A DNA stretch of 64,000 nt from positions 1,285,001 to 1,349,000 of the forward strand of contig JBBBDQ010000445.1 of the NCBI GenBank assembly GCA_037127315.1, read 5' to 3'. Both the position numbers and the translations under genes were made by a program. Origin of the DNA: Ascarosepion bandense (Eukaryota; Mollusca; Cephalopoda; Sepiida; Sepiidae). Numbering within the stretch: position 1 is the first letter of the stretch; each line of letters begins with the position of its first letter. The notes under the pieces are model-generated. The model was not told the origin of the DNA, searched no databases, and worked only from the letters and a program-made list of their open reading frames with translations. Below, piece by piece: positions 42,107-53,514 of the stretch.

Positions 42107-42458
42107 TGTTATAACAGCGTGAATGTTATTTCTGTCGCCACTTCTATTACATTGGTCTTCGTAACTTTAATCTGAAGGGAACTTTTGACTCGCTATTTTT
42201 GAGTTATAATATTTTGGTATCTTTGCGTAAAATCAACGTATTAATGGATTCTTTGAATAATACACAAAGCTGTTGTACACCAGAAACACCAAATACACAA
42301 TACCAGAAGACACTTAGACTTCTATCTGAGTGCTTTATATATCAATATCTATAGTCACATGGTCTCAGTAGCACAATCCACTCAACAGCTACGTTTGTTG
42401 CCTGGAGATCAACGTTCGACTACACATGTCAGTATTGACACTTTCTTCCGACATAACA
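42107..42458 (+). mobile_element. Solo LTR-like element LTR-2, copy 1
   Basis: Starts TGTTATAACAG and ends CGACATAACA. GCTCT lies on both sides (42102-42106, 42459-42463), a perfect 5-bp target duplication as made by Gypsy/BEL-type integrases. 352 bp, no coding, no internal region. A second copy is at 54491-54884. Orientation is not certain, because no promoter or polyA signal was decisive. Confidence 0.7.
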
Positions 42459-42463
42459 GCTCT

Positions 42464-42865
42464 TTCTATCCTTTGTGGTAAACTGCATCCGGCAGCAAGG
42501 CCTCTGATTGGGAGGTTGTGAGGAGCATAGAACCACTTCTTAATTGCTATTGTTCTCAGGTCCACTCTGACCCGGAGTGGTAGCACCTGTTAGGGTACCA
42601 GCTATGGGCAAATAGTTAACCACCAAAGTGGGGTCAAAACACTATGAAAGTATAAAAATAGACTTTTATAGAAAAATATACGTTTTTGACGGAAAAATAT
42701 TACAAACAATACATTTTTGAAAGGAAAAAAATATTCTCAGCAAAAAATTTTGATTACAAAACTAGAAGACATTTTCAGTTTTCTAAAATAAAAAAGAATA
42801 AAAGCAAAAAAATTACTTAAAATCTAACTAAATCAACCTTTTTACTATAACCGAACTTTTAAAAA
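42464..42865. repeat. R2 repeat plus AT-rich tail, copy 1
   Basis: 'ctgcatccggcagcaaggcc', 'accacttcttaattgctatt', 'ggtagcacctgttaggg', 'ctatgggcaaatagtta', then an AT-rich 200 bp ('atattctcagcaaaaaattt', 'attttcagttttctaaaata'). The whole block recurs at 46212-46610. R2 alone recurs at 18225, 19640 and 53520. R2 minus-strand frames look protein-like but are not assignable. Confidence 0.75.
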
Positions 42866-43044
42866 ATGCCACAAAACTCAAAATCTATTTTTTGTACCCC
42901 TTTGTTTTTATCTTAAAGCTTTGAAAAAAAAAAAATTTATTCAGTTTTTTTTTCTTTTTCCAATTTTGATCATCTTTTTTTCTGTTCAGATTTTTCAAAG
43001 AGAAAACTTAATTTTCCTTTTCTTTTAATTTTAGCTTTAGCTTT

Positions 43045-43280
43045 TCCTGACTTACTGCCATATCACGTTGAAACATTGGCTATCATACGATCACTGAAGT
43101 TAAACAATGTTGAGTTTTAAGCTTGAATGTGCAGGTGGTATAATAGATAACTGCTTGAAATTGGAAATCGGAGAGCCAAGTTCCACTTCCGGTTGGGTTC
43201 ATTATATTCACTTATGTACAAATACTCTTGGGAAAGGCATCAATATACCTCTTCACAACCATTTATCAAATCATTAGTAG
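43045..43280 (+). mobile_element. 5S pseudogene fused to a tRNA-headed SINE
   Basis: 5S left part (actgccatatcacgttgaaa ... gaagttaaacaatgttgag) then 'ttttaagcttgaatgtgcag', a tRNA-type A box (gtggtataatagataactg), a B box (gttccacttccggttgg) and SINE-A-like body. The same 5S-to-tRNA order as at 1694 and 33863. Confidence 0.75.
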
Positions 43281-43488
43281 GACTTGTATTTGTGGATCAT
43301 TATTATCTCCAAAAAATATTTTAAAATTCTAAATATTTTTTAGCTTTAAATAATTTGCAAAAGGTCGATAATCCGTAAAAATGAATACGTCAATTTTCTT
43401 ACAAAGATTTATTCCACCTCTTTTTTTTTACGCATTTTATTTTCTCTTTTCTTCAGTTTTCTTTTCTTTTCTCATTTCTCTATTTTGG
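43281..43488. other. Unassigned AT-rich sequence
   Basis: Nothing recognised. Confidence 0.4.
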
Positions 43489-43755
43489 TAGGATGTGGTG
43501 CAGTGGATATCGACTCGGAACAACAAATCGAGGTGCCGAGTTCAAATTCCAATTGAATTCATTGCATTCACTTATACACAAATACCCTTGGGAAAGGTAT
43601 TAATCTGTCACTTTCCTCCAGTTATGGGTTAAATAATAGAACAGATTGGGTTCTATAGCCTTGGCTGGCAACCAGTCTACTGCAGAAAGCAATAGCAACC
43701 TACTGCGGAATAATCTTCTGCCCAGTCAGTCATGTTTCGATTGCCCAAGCAATTT
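43489..43755 (+). mobile_element. SINE-A, near full length
   Basis: Head (gtggtgcagtggatatcgac; gagttcaaattccaattg), full body, 3' end deleted after 'cagtcagtcatgt'. Confidence 0.9.
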
Positions 43756-43904
43756 TGGTAACATATGCCCATTCTTTAAAAACCAGTTTTCTCTTTCTTT
43801 TTTTTAAAATTTTATTTATTTATTCTTACTTGCTATCATTTTCACATTTTTCGTTGTGTTTCTTTTTATTTTTCTTGTCTTGTCAAGGATTCCTATTTAC
43901 TCTC

Positions 43905-44165
43905 TCTTATCTTTCTTCTTCTATATGCCTTGTCCCTTCCACTTTTCCCTATCTCCGATGGCTCTGAGCACGCCTTCTCCTGTTACACCATGCAATCCTC
44001 GTTCCATCATCCACCTGATTAGGTCCTTCAAATATGTTATCCGTTGCTTTTCCCTGTTTTATTTTCTGCTCTATCTGACCTGTTAGTATCAGATTCTCCA
44101 AGCCCTCCTTCCTCATTGCATGTCTCAGGAACTTCAGCTGTCTCTTCCTGATGCTCAGTATTAAT
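43905..44165 (-). pseudogene. RTE-1 C-terminal fragment
   Basis: The minus strand matches 'RQLKFLRHAMRKEGLENLIL' with stops, then the 3' UTR (gagccatcggagatag). Its upstream end grades into a pyrimidine-rich tract. Confidence 0.7.
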
Positions 44166-44695
44166 TTTTTTTTTTGTTTCTATCATTTTCAAGACTTTTT
44201 ATCTTTGCTGCCTCTTTTTTTCTCTTTTTCCTGCTCTCTTTCTCTTTAATCATTTCTTTTCTTTTTTTCTGCCTCCCCCTCCTCCTCTTTGATTTGCTTT
44301 CATTATCTCCTTTGCTTTCACCCTCTTTTTGTCCGTCTTTTTTCTTTGCTTTTTTGTAAATGTCGTCTTTGCCTCCTGTGTCTTTCTTCTGTCCTTTCTT
44401 TGCTCCCTCTTTCTTTTCCTCTACCTTTCTCTTTGATCCCTCTCTTTTCCCCTGTATGCTTCTCTTTGAAACTTCTCTTTTTTTTTTTTCTGTACTTCTA
44501 TCTCTAATTTTTCTCTTGTTTTCTGTACCCAATCATTGCACCCTTTCTCTATTTTGGTACCCCTTACTTTGATCCCCCGCCTCTTTTCTGTTCTTTCTGT
44601 CACTTTCTCATTCATTTCTCTTTGACGCTTCTCATTTTTCCTTCTGCCTCTCTTCGACCCACCCCACTTTTTCCCTGATCTCTCTTTATATGCAA
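44166..44695 (+). repeat. Degenerate polypyrimidine tract
   Basis: Irregular C/T-rich sequence with tctctttt and cctttc motifs. Its minus strand gives a lysine/arginine/glutamate-rich frame that is a composition artefact. Confidence 0.8.
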
Positions 44696-46203
44696 CACTC
44701 TCTCTGTTTTGTCTGTACCCACTCACTTTTCTCCCTCTCTCTGTTTTGGTCTCTACCCACTCACTTTTCTCCCTCTCTCTGTTTTTGTCTCTACCCACTC
44801 ACTTTTCTCCCTCTCTCTGTTTGGTCTCTACCCACTCACTTTTCTCCCTCTCTCTGTTTTTGTCTCTACCCACTCACTTTTCTCCCTCTCTCTGTTTTGG
44901 TCTCTACCCACTCACTTTTCTCCCTCTCTCTGTTTTTGTCTCTACCCACTCACTTTTCTCCCTCTCTCTGTTTTTGTCTGTATCCTCTCACTTTTCTCCC
45001 TCTCTGTTTGTCTTTACCCACTCACTTTTCTCCCTCTCTCTGTTTTTGTCTGTATCCACTCACTTTTCTCCCTCTCTCTGTTTTTGTCTGTATCCACTCA
45101 CTTTTCTCCCTCTCTCTGTTTTTGTCTCTACCCACTCACTTTTCTCCCTCTCTCTGTTTTTTGTCTCTACCCACTCACTTTTCTCCCTCTCTCTGTTTTT
45201 GTCTGTATCCACTCACTTTTCTCCCTCTCTCTGTTTGTCTGTACCCACTCACTTTTCTCCCTCTCTCTGTTTTGTCTGCCTGCCTCACTTTTCTCCCTCT
45301 CTCTGTTTTTGTCTCTACCCACTCACTTTTCTCCCTCTCTCTGTTTTTTTCTGTATCCACTCACTTTTCTCCCTCTCTCTGTTTTTGTCTGTACCCACTC
45401 TTTTCTCCCTCTCTCTGTTTTTGTCTGTACCCACTCACTTTTCTCCCTCTCTCTGTTTTTGTCTGTACCCACTCACTTTTCTCCCTCTCTCTGTTTTGTC
45501 TGTACCCACTCACTTTTCTCCCTCTCTCTGTTTTTGTCTGTACCCACTCACTTTTCTCCCTCTCTCTGTTTTGGTCTCTACCCATATTTTCTCCTCTCTC
45601 TGTTTTTGTCTGTACCCACTCACTTTTCTCCCTCTCTCTGTTTTGGTCTCTACCCACTCACTTTTCTCCCTCTCTCTGTTTTTGTCTCTACCCACTCACT
45701 TTTCTCCCTCTCTCTGTTTTGGTCTCTACCCACTCACTTTTCTCCCTCTCTGTTTTTGTCTCCTACCCACTCACTTTTCTCCCTCTCTCTGTTTTGGTCT
45801 CTACCCACTCACTTTTCTCCCTCTCTCTGTTTTTGTCTCTACCCACTCACTTTTCTCCCTCTCTCTGTTTTGTCTTTACCCACTCACTTTTCTCCCTCTC
45901 TCTGTTTTTGTCTGTATCCTCTCACTTTTTCTCCCTCTCTCTGTTTTTGTCTTTACCCACTCACTTTTCTCCCTCTCTCTGTTTTTGTCTGTATCCACTC
46001 CCTTTTCTCCCTCTCTCTGTTTTTGTCTGTATCCACTCACTTTTCTCCCTCTCTCTGTTTTTGTCTGTACCCACTCACTTTTCTCCCTCTCTCTGTTTGT
46101 CTCTACCCACTCACTTTTCTCCCTCTCTCTGTTTTGTCTGTACCCACTCACTTTTCTCCCTCTCTCTGTTTTTGTCTGTACCCACTCACTTTTCTCCCTC
46201 TTT
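44696..46203 (+). repeat. 38-bp pyrimidine minisatellite, about 40 units
   Basis: Consensus halves 'gtctctacccactcactttt' and 'ctccctctctctgttttt', total 38 bp, with 36-39 bp variants (tctgta, tctttac, ttggtc forms mixed). All three plus frames stay open because 38 is not divisible by 3 and the unit has no stop; none is a gene. Variants are interspersed, which suggests unequal exchange. Confidence 0.97.
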
Positions 46204-46211
46204 CTTTTTCT

Positions 46212-46610
46212 GATGGTCCTGTGGATGATAATTAGCTGCATCCGGCATCAAGGCCTCTGATTTTGGAGGTTGTAAGGAGCATGTAACCACCTTTTAATTT
46301 CTGTTGTTCTCAGGTTCACCCTGACCCGGAGTGGTACTACCTGTTAGGGTCCCAGTTATGGGCAAATAGTTAACCCCTCAAACTGGAGTCAAAACATGAA
46401 AATACATAGACTTTTATTTAAAAAAATATACATTTTTGAAGAAAAAATGATCACCATAACACATTTTTGAAGGGAAAAAATATTCTCAGCAAAAAATTTT
46501 TTAATACAAAACTAGAAGATATTTTCAGTTTTCTAAAATAAAAAAGAATAAAAACAAAATTTTTCATTAAAATCTTGGTAAATCAACCTTTTCACTAAAG
46601 TTAACATCAA
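46212..46610. repeat. R2 repeat plus AT-rich tail, copy 2
   Basis: Paralogue of 42464-42865, joined directly to the end of the minisatellite. Confidence 0.75.
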
Positions 46611-46988
46611 AAATTAATACATTAAAATCCCACCTTTTTGGCTTTAAATAAACCACAGAGGTTGATATGCCATTAAATAAAACTCAAACTCTTTTTCTGT
46701 ACCTTTTTGTTTGCTCCCTCTCTCTCTTTTGGTCCTCCTCCTTTTCCTTTCATCCTCAGAAAGCCAGGAAATTATTCATTATGCAGTTTTACCTGATTCT
46801 GTGTTTCCCTGTGGAATTTCCAGAATTAGTTCTGAAAATACATAAAAAATTCCTTTTATATAAAGAAAAATGAACACAAAACCCAGGTCCTGTTTCCACT
46901 GATTTCATTTGTCGTTTAAAAAAAAAAATAACGGAAGAAAAAAGAATAAGCAAACACAGTGTCACTTGCAAACCTTACCTGTGGACAA

Positions 46989-47053
46989 TTGGAAAGTAAC
47001 CTGAGATGATGATTGGATATTCAATCCAATCATCTTCTCAAGTTTCTTTCCAA
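46989..47053. repeat. Short hairpin, 28-bp arms
   Basis: ggaaagtaacctgagatgat continuing to gattggat, loop attca, and the complementary arm back to ctttcc; 25 of 28 positions pair. Size and shape resemble a pre-miRNA, but there is no other evidence for a miRNA. Confidence 0.6.
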
Positions 47054-47202
47054 CTTGAATCTCGTCTTGATCAATCGTTCTTCAGTTACCTGGCAGGATC
47101 AGGAAAAAACCAATTAAATCTGTCACAAAGAATCAATCAATGAGTGTTTCTTTTCATCAGGGGCAAAAACAACAATTAAGTCAAATTTTATGCTTAATTT
47201 CA

Positions 47203-47575
47203 CTCTTCTTTTGTGTGCCATGTCCCTTCAATATGTTGATGATCATAACCCTCCACAATTTCCTGTCCTTTGTAGCTCTTAGTAAATTTTATCCTATTGT
47301 TATCTTTCCTAATCCCTGTTCTATCATCCATTTAAACAAGTTGGCTTTTTTCATCTATGTGCCATGTCCCTTCAAAATGTTGATGATCATAGCCCTCCAC
47401 CATTTCCTGTTATTTGTAGCTCTTACTAAATTTAATCTCTCCTAAACCTTATCCTGTGATCTATTTACACAAACTCATTCTTCTTTTTCTTCTATGTGCT
47501 ATTACCCTGCAGGATGTTGATGATCATGTCTCTCCTCATTTTCCTCTTTATTGTAACTCTAAATAAACTTAATAG
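47203..47575 (-). pseudogene. RTE-1 3' region in three tandem copies
   Basis: 'tgtgccatgtcccttcaa', 'ttgatgatcatagccctcca' and 'atttcctgt ... tgtagctctta' occur three times (from about 47210, 47345 and 47488). Only the last part of the element is included. Confidence 0.75.
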
Positions 47576-47579
47576 TGGC

Positions 47580-49120
47580 GACTTACTCTGTCTTGCTACA
47601 TCTCTGAGCCAGAACTGGAACTATGGGTGGTGGCAGGCAGCAGCAGTAACTCGAACTCACTTCATCTCCGTGTAGCACTCTGGTGTGGTGAGGGCGCATA
47701 AGAGATGTTATGCAAATATCCCAACATTCTACTCTGTGTTTTGCACATTCAATCATGGACTGTTCTCCCACTCCACTTGGGCAAAGTCATTACATGATGT
47801 CAACTTCTCTTTGTCATCTTCTATTTCACAAACTAATCAGGGAAGATTTTCCCCCTTCGCTTGGGTGGAGTTATTACATGACATCAGCTCTTCTCAGGAA
47901 AATTTTAATTTGTCATTTTCCCATAATTAACAATTGTTCTTTTTCTTCTCTCAACAAATCAACTTAATCTTTGGATTAGACCGAATTCTCATCCAAAGAA
48001 ATCTGAATAAAAATTTCTTCCTTAGTCACCATGTTTACACTTTTCAATAAGACAAACCTGAAATTTTGACCTCTTAACTATGCAGGTGGGTATTGGCTTG
48101 TATTCTGCTGGGAACAGAGAAAATAAAATTTTCCTTTCAATTGTTTTTTTCACCTATGTTTTGGGGATTTATTACACTGATTTCAACACGGTGGTTCTGA
48201 CATTTTGACTTCTAATTATATCGGCCATATTTCACCAAAGATTTAGGAAAATAAAAACAACAAGATTTTTTCTTCGATTGTTCTTTTCTGCCATGGACAG
48301 CAGTCCTTTGGTACACTTCTCAACACAGTCAATTGACATATGATCTTTGTCCAAATCAGCTATCCTTTACTGATTTTTTTCTAGCTGGGAAAATATGAGT
48401 TTAAAAAAAAAAATTCCTATTCTTAATTTCCTTTTTGTCTAAGCATGGTTTAGTAATGTCTCCTTTCTTTTCAACGAGACCTCTCAGCTGTGTCTCACAG
48501 GATAACAACAATCATATAATATGATTACATTCCATTCCTATTTTTAGCCAATTTGCAATCTTGGGAAAGCGAATCTCTTTCTAACAAAAAAAAAAAAAAT
48601 GTCGCTTTTCTTTTTTAACCCATTCTTGTCGGAATAAAATAAAAGTGTTTTAGTTAAATCTTTTCCATCTATAATAATTTAAAAAAATCACTTAGCTCTT
48701 TCGTCTATCCACCATGTTAAATATTTTTATGCTTCAACTCTAGGCAGCAGCAGTTTTACTGTCTGTCTGTCAAGAATTTACATATTCCTAGTGTATACTT
48801 ATGACTGTCAGCTAAGAAAAACCTGGAACAGTTTCCACCTCAGAGACAGAATATCCTATTTTTCTAGCCCCAGTAATTACTCTGTTGTCAAATAGTTTTA
48901 AATTCAATCTGGTGACTTTGGTCATTGTAGCTACACTAACTCTTAATTGATTACATCAAACATATCTACCTGAGTTCATGTCTCCAAGTCACAATGAATC
49001 CTGAAACTCAACTTGATTTTGAACACTGCCCTCTGTTTTCCCATTTCAAGTTGCTATCCATTACACCAACCCTCAAGTAGGATAGGACAAAACCATTCCT
49101 TATCTGTATGCCTCTAATAT
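47580..49120. other. Mostly unassigned sequence
   Basis: 47755-47810 and 47845-47900 are a diverged direct duplication (cacttgggcaaagtcattac / cgcttgggtggagttattac). No gene supported. Confidence 0.45.
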
Positions 49121-49126
49121 TTTGGT

Positions 49127-49312
49127 CAGTCAGGTAAGGGCCATACATAATACATGCTTGGACGATCATGTCTCAAAAGAGAGATGACTGACTGGGCAGA
49201 AGATTATCCCGCAGTAGGTTGCCATTGCTTTCAACGGTAGTGTGGTTGCCAGCCAAGGCTATAAAACCCAAACTGTCTTATTATTTGACTCATAACTAGA
49301 GGGGAAAAAGAT
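49127..49312 (-). mobile_element. SINE-A, 3' half
   Basis: 'gacgatcatgtctcaaaaga', 'gcagtaggttgccattgctt' and 'ttatttgactcataactaga'. It lacks the tRNA head. Confidence 0.8.
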
Positions 49313-49434
49313 GTATTATATTATTAAATAGTAATTAGTAGGGGATCAGTTCATTACTTTATAACAATATAAAACTGATATCCCACTTTATGCCCAGTAG
49401 AAACCTTAATCATGTTTTGAACTATTATATTCAG

Positions 49435-49744
49435 TCAGTTAAGTGCCATATGTGATACATGCATTGGGTGATCATGTCTCAAAAGAGACATGACTGACTG
49501 GCCAGAAGATTATTTCGCAGTAGTTTGCCATTGCTTTCTGTGGTAGATTGGTTGCCAGCCAAGGCTATAGAACCCAATCTGTCCTATTATTTAACCATAA
49601 CTGGAGGGAAGAGACCGATTAATACTTTTTTCAAGGGTATTTGTGTGCAAGTGAATGCAAAGAATTTAACTGGAATTCGAACTCGGCTTCACTAATTTGT
49701 CATTCTGAGTTGATATCCAGTAAACCACCAACAACACACATCTT
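49435..49744 (-). mobile_element. SINE-A, full length
   Basis: Complete from the 3' end (cagtcagttaagtgccatat) to the head (gagttgatatccagtaaacc, the damaged A box). About 310 bp. Confidence 0.85.
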
Positions 49745-50320
49745 TTGGTACTTGATGCTAAAAAGAGAAAAAATACTGTGTCCTAAACTATAGTGCCCCA
49801 GTAAATACTGATTGTCAAAATGTCTATATTTTAAATTTTTTGGTCTGTGTAAACAAGTTCTCAAATTGATGAAGTCTGTCTTGGTACACTTTCTATATTG
49901 TGACGCTTTTAGAACATGGCTTTTTCATGATCTACTTAGTGGGATTGTCATTCCTATCTTTGTGTTTAGATAAAGTTATTGGCATTTTCAGTATCTTGTA
50001 GCGCAAAGAAATTGAGTCATTATTTTAAAAATGTTATCCACTAAGATTTCTTAGCAGTCTTTGTGTAAACCTCAGCTGTGCCAAACACTTTTGTTTTAAT
50101 TTTTTGACAAAGCTACGAACATATGGCAAACATGTTTGTGATTTCCTATCAAGTGTCAGGTTAGCAAGATTCTTCTTGTCTTTTTACTTCAAGCAAATAA
50201 TGTTCTGGTTTGAAACTAGAACTCATTCAAATAATGTTTCTGCTAAAATCAGTGATAGGAATATATATATATCATGACATAAATTAATACTGTTACAAGG
50301 AGGCATTTCTATATAAAAAA
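49745..50320. other. Unassigned sequence
   Basis: No gene or named repeat. Confidence 0.4.
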
Positions 50321-50324
50321 AAAT

Positions 50325-50714
50325 AGTAGCATAGCCCAGCATTGCTCAGGTGTAATGAAAGCTTTAAAACTAATCCATGGTCCTGGAGCTCAGACTCTTT
50401 GGACGTTGGCACAAAAGACTAAAAAGCAATAGTTGTTTCCAGTTAAAGTGAAACCGTAGACTGAAAGAAAAATGAATGGATGTAAGTCAAATTTTGATTT
50501 CCTGGTATCAATATCAAATAAGTTTTTTTCATCATAAACTGAATTTTGAAGGCTAAATAAGTCTGAGTGAATGGTATCATGGCTGAGACTAAGAACTATA
50601 ATTATACCTACTTAGAGCCAAACCCGAAGCAAAAACTAAAATAAAAGGGCTGAAAAAATACAGACATACAGGCAGATAAACAGACACACACACACACACA
50701 CACAAACATCTTCC

Positions 50715-50761
<47 letters not shown>

Positions 50762-51061
50762 ATTTTCTGCACTATTTTAAGAACTGCAACCTTGAAACTT
50801 TTGAATATCATTTCTTATGTTTTTGTCAATGAGTGTATCAAATTTGATTAAAATCGGACCACTCCTTCTATGACCCAATTTTTTCAATTATTGATTTTCG
50901 ATAGATATCAGGGGTACCTTGACACAAAACCTAGCTAAGAACATTCCCAGACGCTTATAGTACAACTGTGTAAATTTTCAAGAAAATCGGTTCAGCCATT
51001 TTGGAGTCTATAGGTAACTGGGGCACACACACACAAAGTTCCATTTAATAATAAGTTTAGA
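50325..51061 (-). mobile_element. Helitron-A, copy 3
   Basis: Full length with the internal (CA)n (50685-50704) and (TA)n (50719-50758). 5' end on minus: TCTAAACTTATTATTAAAT. The 3' CTAG has been altered to a GCTACTA form. Confidence 0.6.
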
Positions 51062-51715
51062 TATTAATAAAGTCAACAAAAAGGTTAAAATTTATAGTAA
51101 GGGATTCTACTGAGTCCGACTTGTTAATACAAAAAAGTTTTCATTCATGAAGTAGTTGTAAAATAGAGAAATTAGAAATAGAACATTTAGAAGATTCTAG
51201 ATCATTCCAGTATATTCAAGAAAAATCTAGATGATTTGAGAAATAAGCTAAGTAGGTGCTAGCCCCTATAAAAATAGGTTTTTGAAAAAGAGTTGTCAGT
51301 TGAAAAGGGAATTTCTGGTATTATCAACTCCGGCTTTTGATTCGTGGATTATTATATCCAGCCAAAAGAATCTCTATGAAAAGTTACCGACCAACAAAAA
51401 CCGAAAAAGAAGACCTGGATCTAACCTGATAAAGTTTTGGAATATTTTCATTGACCAAACTAAAAATTAATCTATATATATATATACACACATTTGAGGA
51501 TTTCCAGTAATAGTGCATATAATAATCACCTCTTTTCTTCTTCTCCCTTGTAACACTTTGCCAGTAAATTTTGTTTTCTGTTTTAAATGCCACAATTGTA
51601 TATATATTTTTTATTTTTTTTGTATTTTTAGTAAATTAAATATTTGTTTGTGATTAAGCTTTGTGTTTTGGTAAATCATTTTCTTTTCTTTTGTTACAAT
51701 TTCCAACACGTAAAA
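51062..51715. other. Unassigned sequence
   Basis: The plus frame at 51282-51470 has no recognisable domain. Confidence 0.4.
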
Positions 51716-51721
51716 AAAATC

Positions 51722-51895
51722 GCCCGGTTCACACTCCACCCATGTCTATTGAACAGGTATAGAGGCTCATCCCTTGTTCCCTGTTTAGGATGTGGTTTCC
51801 GACTTTTTTTTTCCAATATTTTCACTTTTATGTAGCCCCCTGCACATCAGTGGCGTTACCGCCTTGCTCGGGGTGATATGATTTTAAAAAAAACC
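51722..51895 (+). mobile_element. LINE-A 3' UTR (same subfamily as 5705-5910)
   Basis: 'cacactccacccatgtctat', 'ggatgtggtttccgac', 'cagtggcgttaccgccttgc', 'ggggtgatatgatt' plus A tail. Confidence 0.75.
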
Positions 51896-51990
51896 CCAAA
51901 AAACTATATATATGAGGAGGGTGTACATATGTATATTATCATTATTATTCAGTTATTAATAAAACAGTGCTCAATGTATGAACAGAGCTG

Positions 51991-51994
<4 letters not shown>

Positions 51995-52047
<53 letters not shown>
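51995..52047. repeat. (TA)n microsatellite
   Basis: Uninterrupted ta run of about 50 bp. Confidence 0.95.
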
Positions 52048-52049
<2 letters not shown>

Positions 52050-52389
52050 CCTACATCTAAGGCACAACTTGAAGTTTCATGTGGTATGCAATCATCAGGA
52101 GTATATTTCAAACTGACAGTTTAATAGATTTGAATTTAAGTTCACTTGATGTTCATGGGAATTAAATCTTATAAAGTTGAGTTACTGCTTTTTTAATAAC
52201 AAGATTAAAAAGTAAAAATTTTCTGCAGTTACATATGGATAGAAATTTAAATTAAAATAAAATAAGAAATAATAAAATGCAGGGAGAAGAAATCAAAGGG
52301 GCATAAATCATGAGTCTTAAAAATATAAATATTCAAATATTGCATGTACATAAAAATTATTGATATGGTTTAAGATGACAAGTTTTTCT

Positions 52390-52990
52390 GAAAGGCATAG
52401 ATTACATTTATCTTCTTTTCCATTGTAATGTTTGGATTTAGCTACAATATTCCAGGTAATAATTGGTTTCTTACTGTTGTTTTTTAATTTTCAATAATGT
52501 ATGGATAAAGCAGTACTTTTGCTGTATTTACTGTTGTTTAAAGACAACATGTGGTTGTCAAATCTCATCTTCCACCTGTTAGAAATGATTTCAAAGTAAA
52601 ATTTAACATCATCTGAATGAATTCAAGCTCTATAAACAATATTTTCGGACATACATTGGCCATTCAATGGACAGGTTTTATTTTTTCGGCAGTTGCAATT
52701 ATATTAGAAGGGTCATTTTTGCTATTAGTTGGGTAACAGATGTTGTTTATGTGGGCCACATATTTATTTGATATCATAGCATTATGTTGTGAAATATATT
52801 TATCTATATTTCTAATGCAACTATAACTTTGACATTGTTTTTGTTGTGAAAGGTAGAAATGTTTATGAATTGAATTAAGAAATAGTTTACTAATGCTAGT
52901 TTGGACGTTACAACTGAAGGGTGGGTTAAACCAAATGATGCTACATTTACATGATTTCTGTTTATTTCTGCCTACCTTGCTTTGCATTCA
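52390..52990 (-). pseudogene. Penelope-like element: linker and GIY-YIG region
   Basis: The minus frame of 107 residues reads 'CSIIWFNPPFSCNVQTSISK', 'LFLNSIHKHF' and 'SYSCIRNIDKYISQHN', the linker between RT and endonuclease in Penelope-like retroelements. Further along, in broken frames: 'NGQCMSENIVYRA', 'NRWKMRFDNHMLSLNNSKYS' and 'KCNLCLSEKLVI', which follows the GIY-YIG domain layout (CPL..C, IVY, R.NH, ST.LS, C.LC..EK). Stops are present. A plus-strand SINE-A cuts the 5' side. Confidence 0.75.
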
Positions 52991-53213
52991 CTTACGCGCA
53001 AATACCCTTGGGAAAGGTATTAATCCGTCTCTTCCTTCCAGTTACAGGTTAAATAGCAGGACAGATTGGGTTCTATAGCCTTGGTCGGCAACCAGTCTAC
53101 CACAGAAAGCAATGGCAACCAACTGCGGGATAATCTTCTGCCCAGTCAGTCATGTCTCTTTCGAGACATGATTGCCCAAGCGTGTATCACGTATGGCAAT
53201 TAACTGACTGACC
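52981..53213 (+). mobile_element. SINE-A, 5'-truncated
   Basis: Begins in the body (gcattcacttacgcgcaaat) without the tRNA head and runs to the 3' end (tatggcaattaactgactga). The sequence is close to the family consensus. Confidence 0.9.
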
Positions 53214-53404
53214 TTGCTTTATTGGAGTATTCTAGTGTTGAGTTTACTTTTTTCTAAAGCATTCATGTATTTAATTTCTAAAATTGTGCATTCAAGAAAA
53301 ATCCATGTTACATGAGCGTTCTTACAAAAACAAAACACTGTAAAATCAGTTATTGCAAATCGCCTGGTAGAAACCTAGATTGTATAATAACTCATTTACA
53401 AATG

Positions 53405-53407
<3 letters not shown>

Positions 53408-53441
<34 letters not shown>
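53408..53441. repeat. (TA)n microsatellite
   Basis: Uninterrupted ta run. Confidence 0.95.
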
Positions 53442-53442
<1 letters not shown>

Positions 53443-53514
53443 GATTAGTGCAAATATAAAATTTGTATCTTAGCTGATTGATGTTACCTTCAGCATCCCA
53501 ATTTTAGAGTGTTC

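Noticed and set aside
43755..44086. Plus frames rich in Phe/Leu/Ser
   Set aside because: Antisense of an RTE-1 fragment and pyrimidine-rich sequence.
44161..44532. Lys/Arg/Glu-rich minus frame resembling a nuclear protein
   Set aside because: Pure composition effect of a degenerate polypyrimidine tract with no unique motif.
44690..46260. Three overlapping open frames of about 505 residues, and minus frames rich in Arg/Glu
   Set aside because: Product of the 38-bp pyrimidine minisatellite; no start context, domain or unique sequence.
47585..47705. tRNA-like text with a B-box-like 'gagttcgag' on minus
   Set aside because: No convincing A box or cloverleaf and no second copy in the window.
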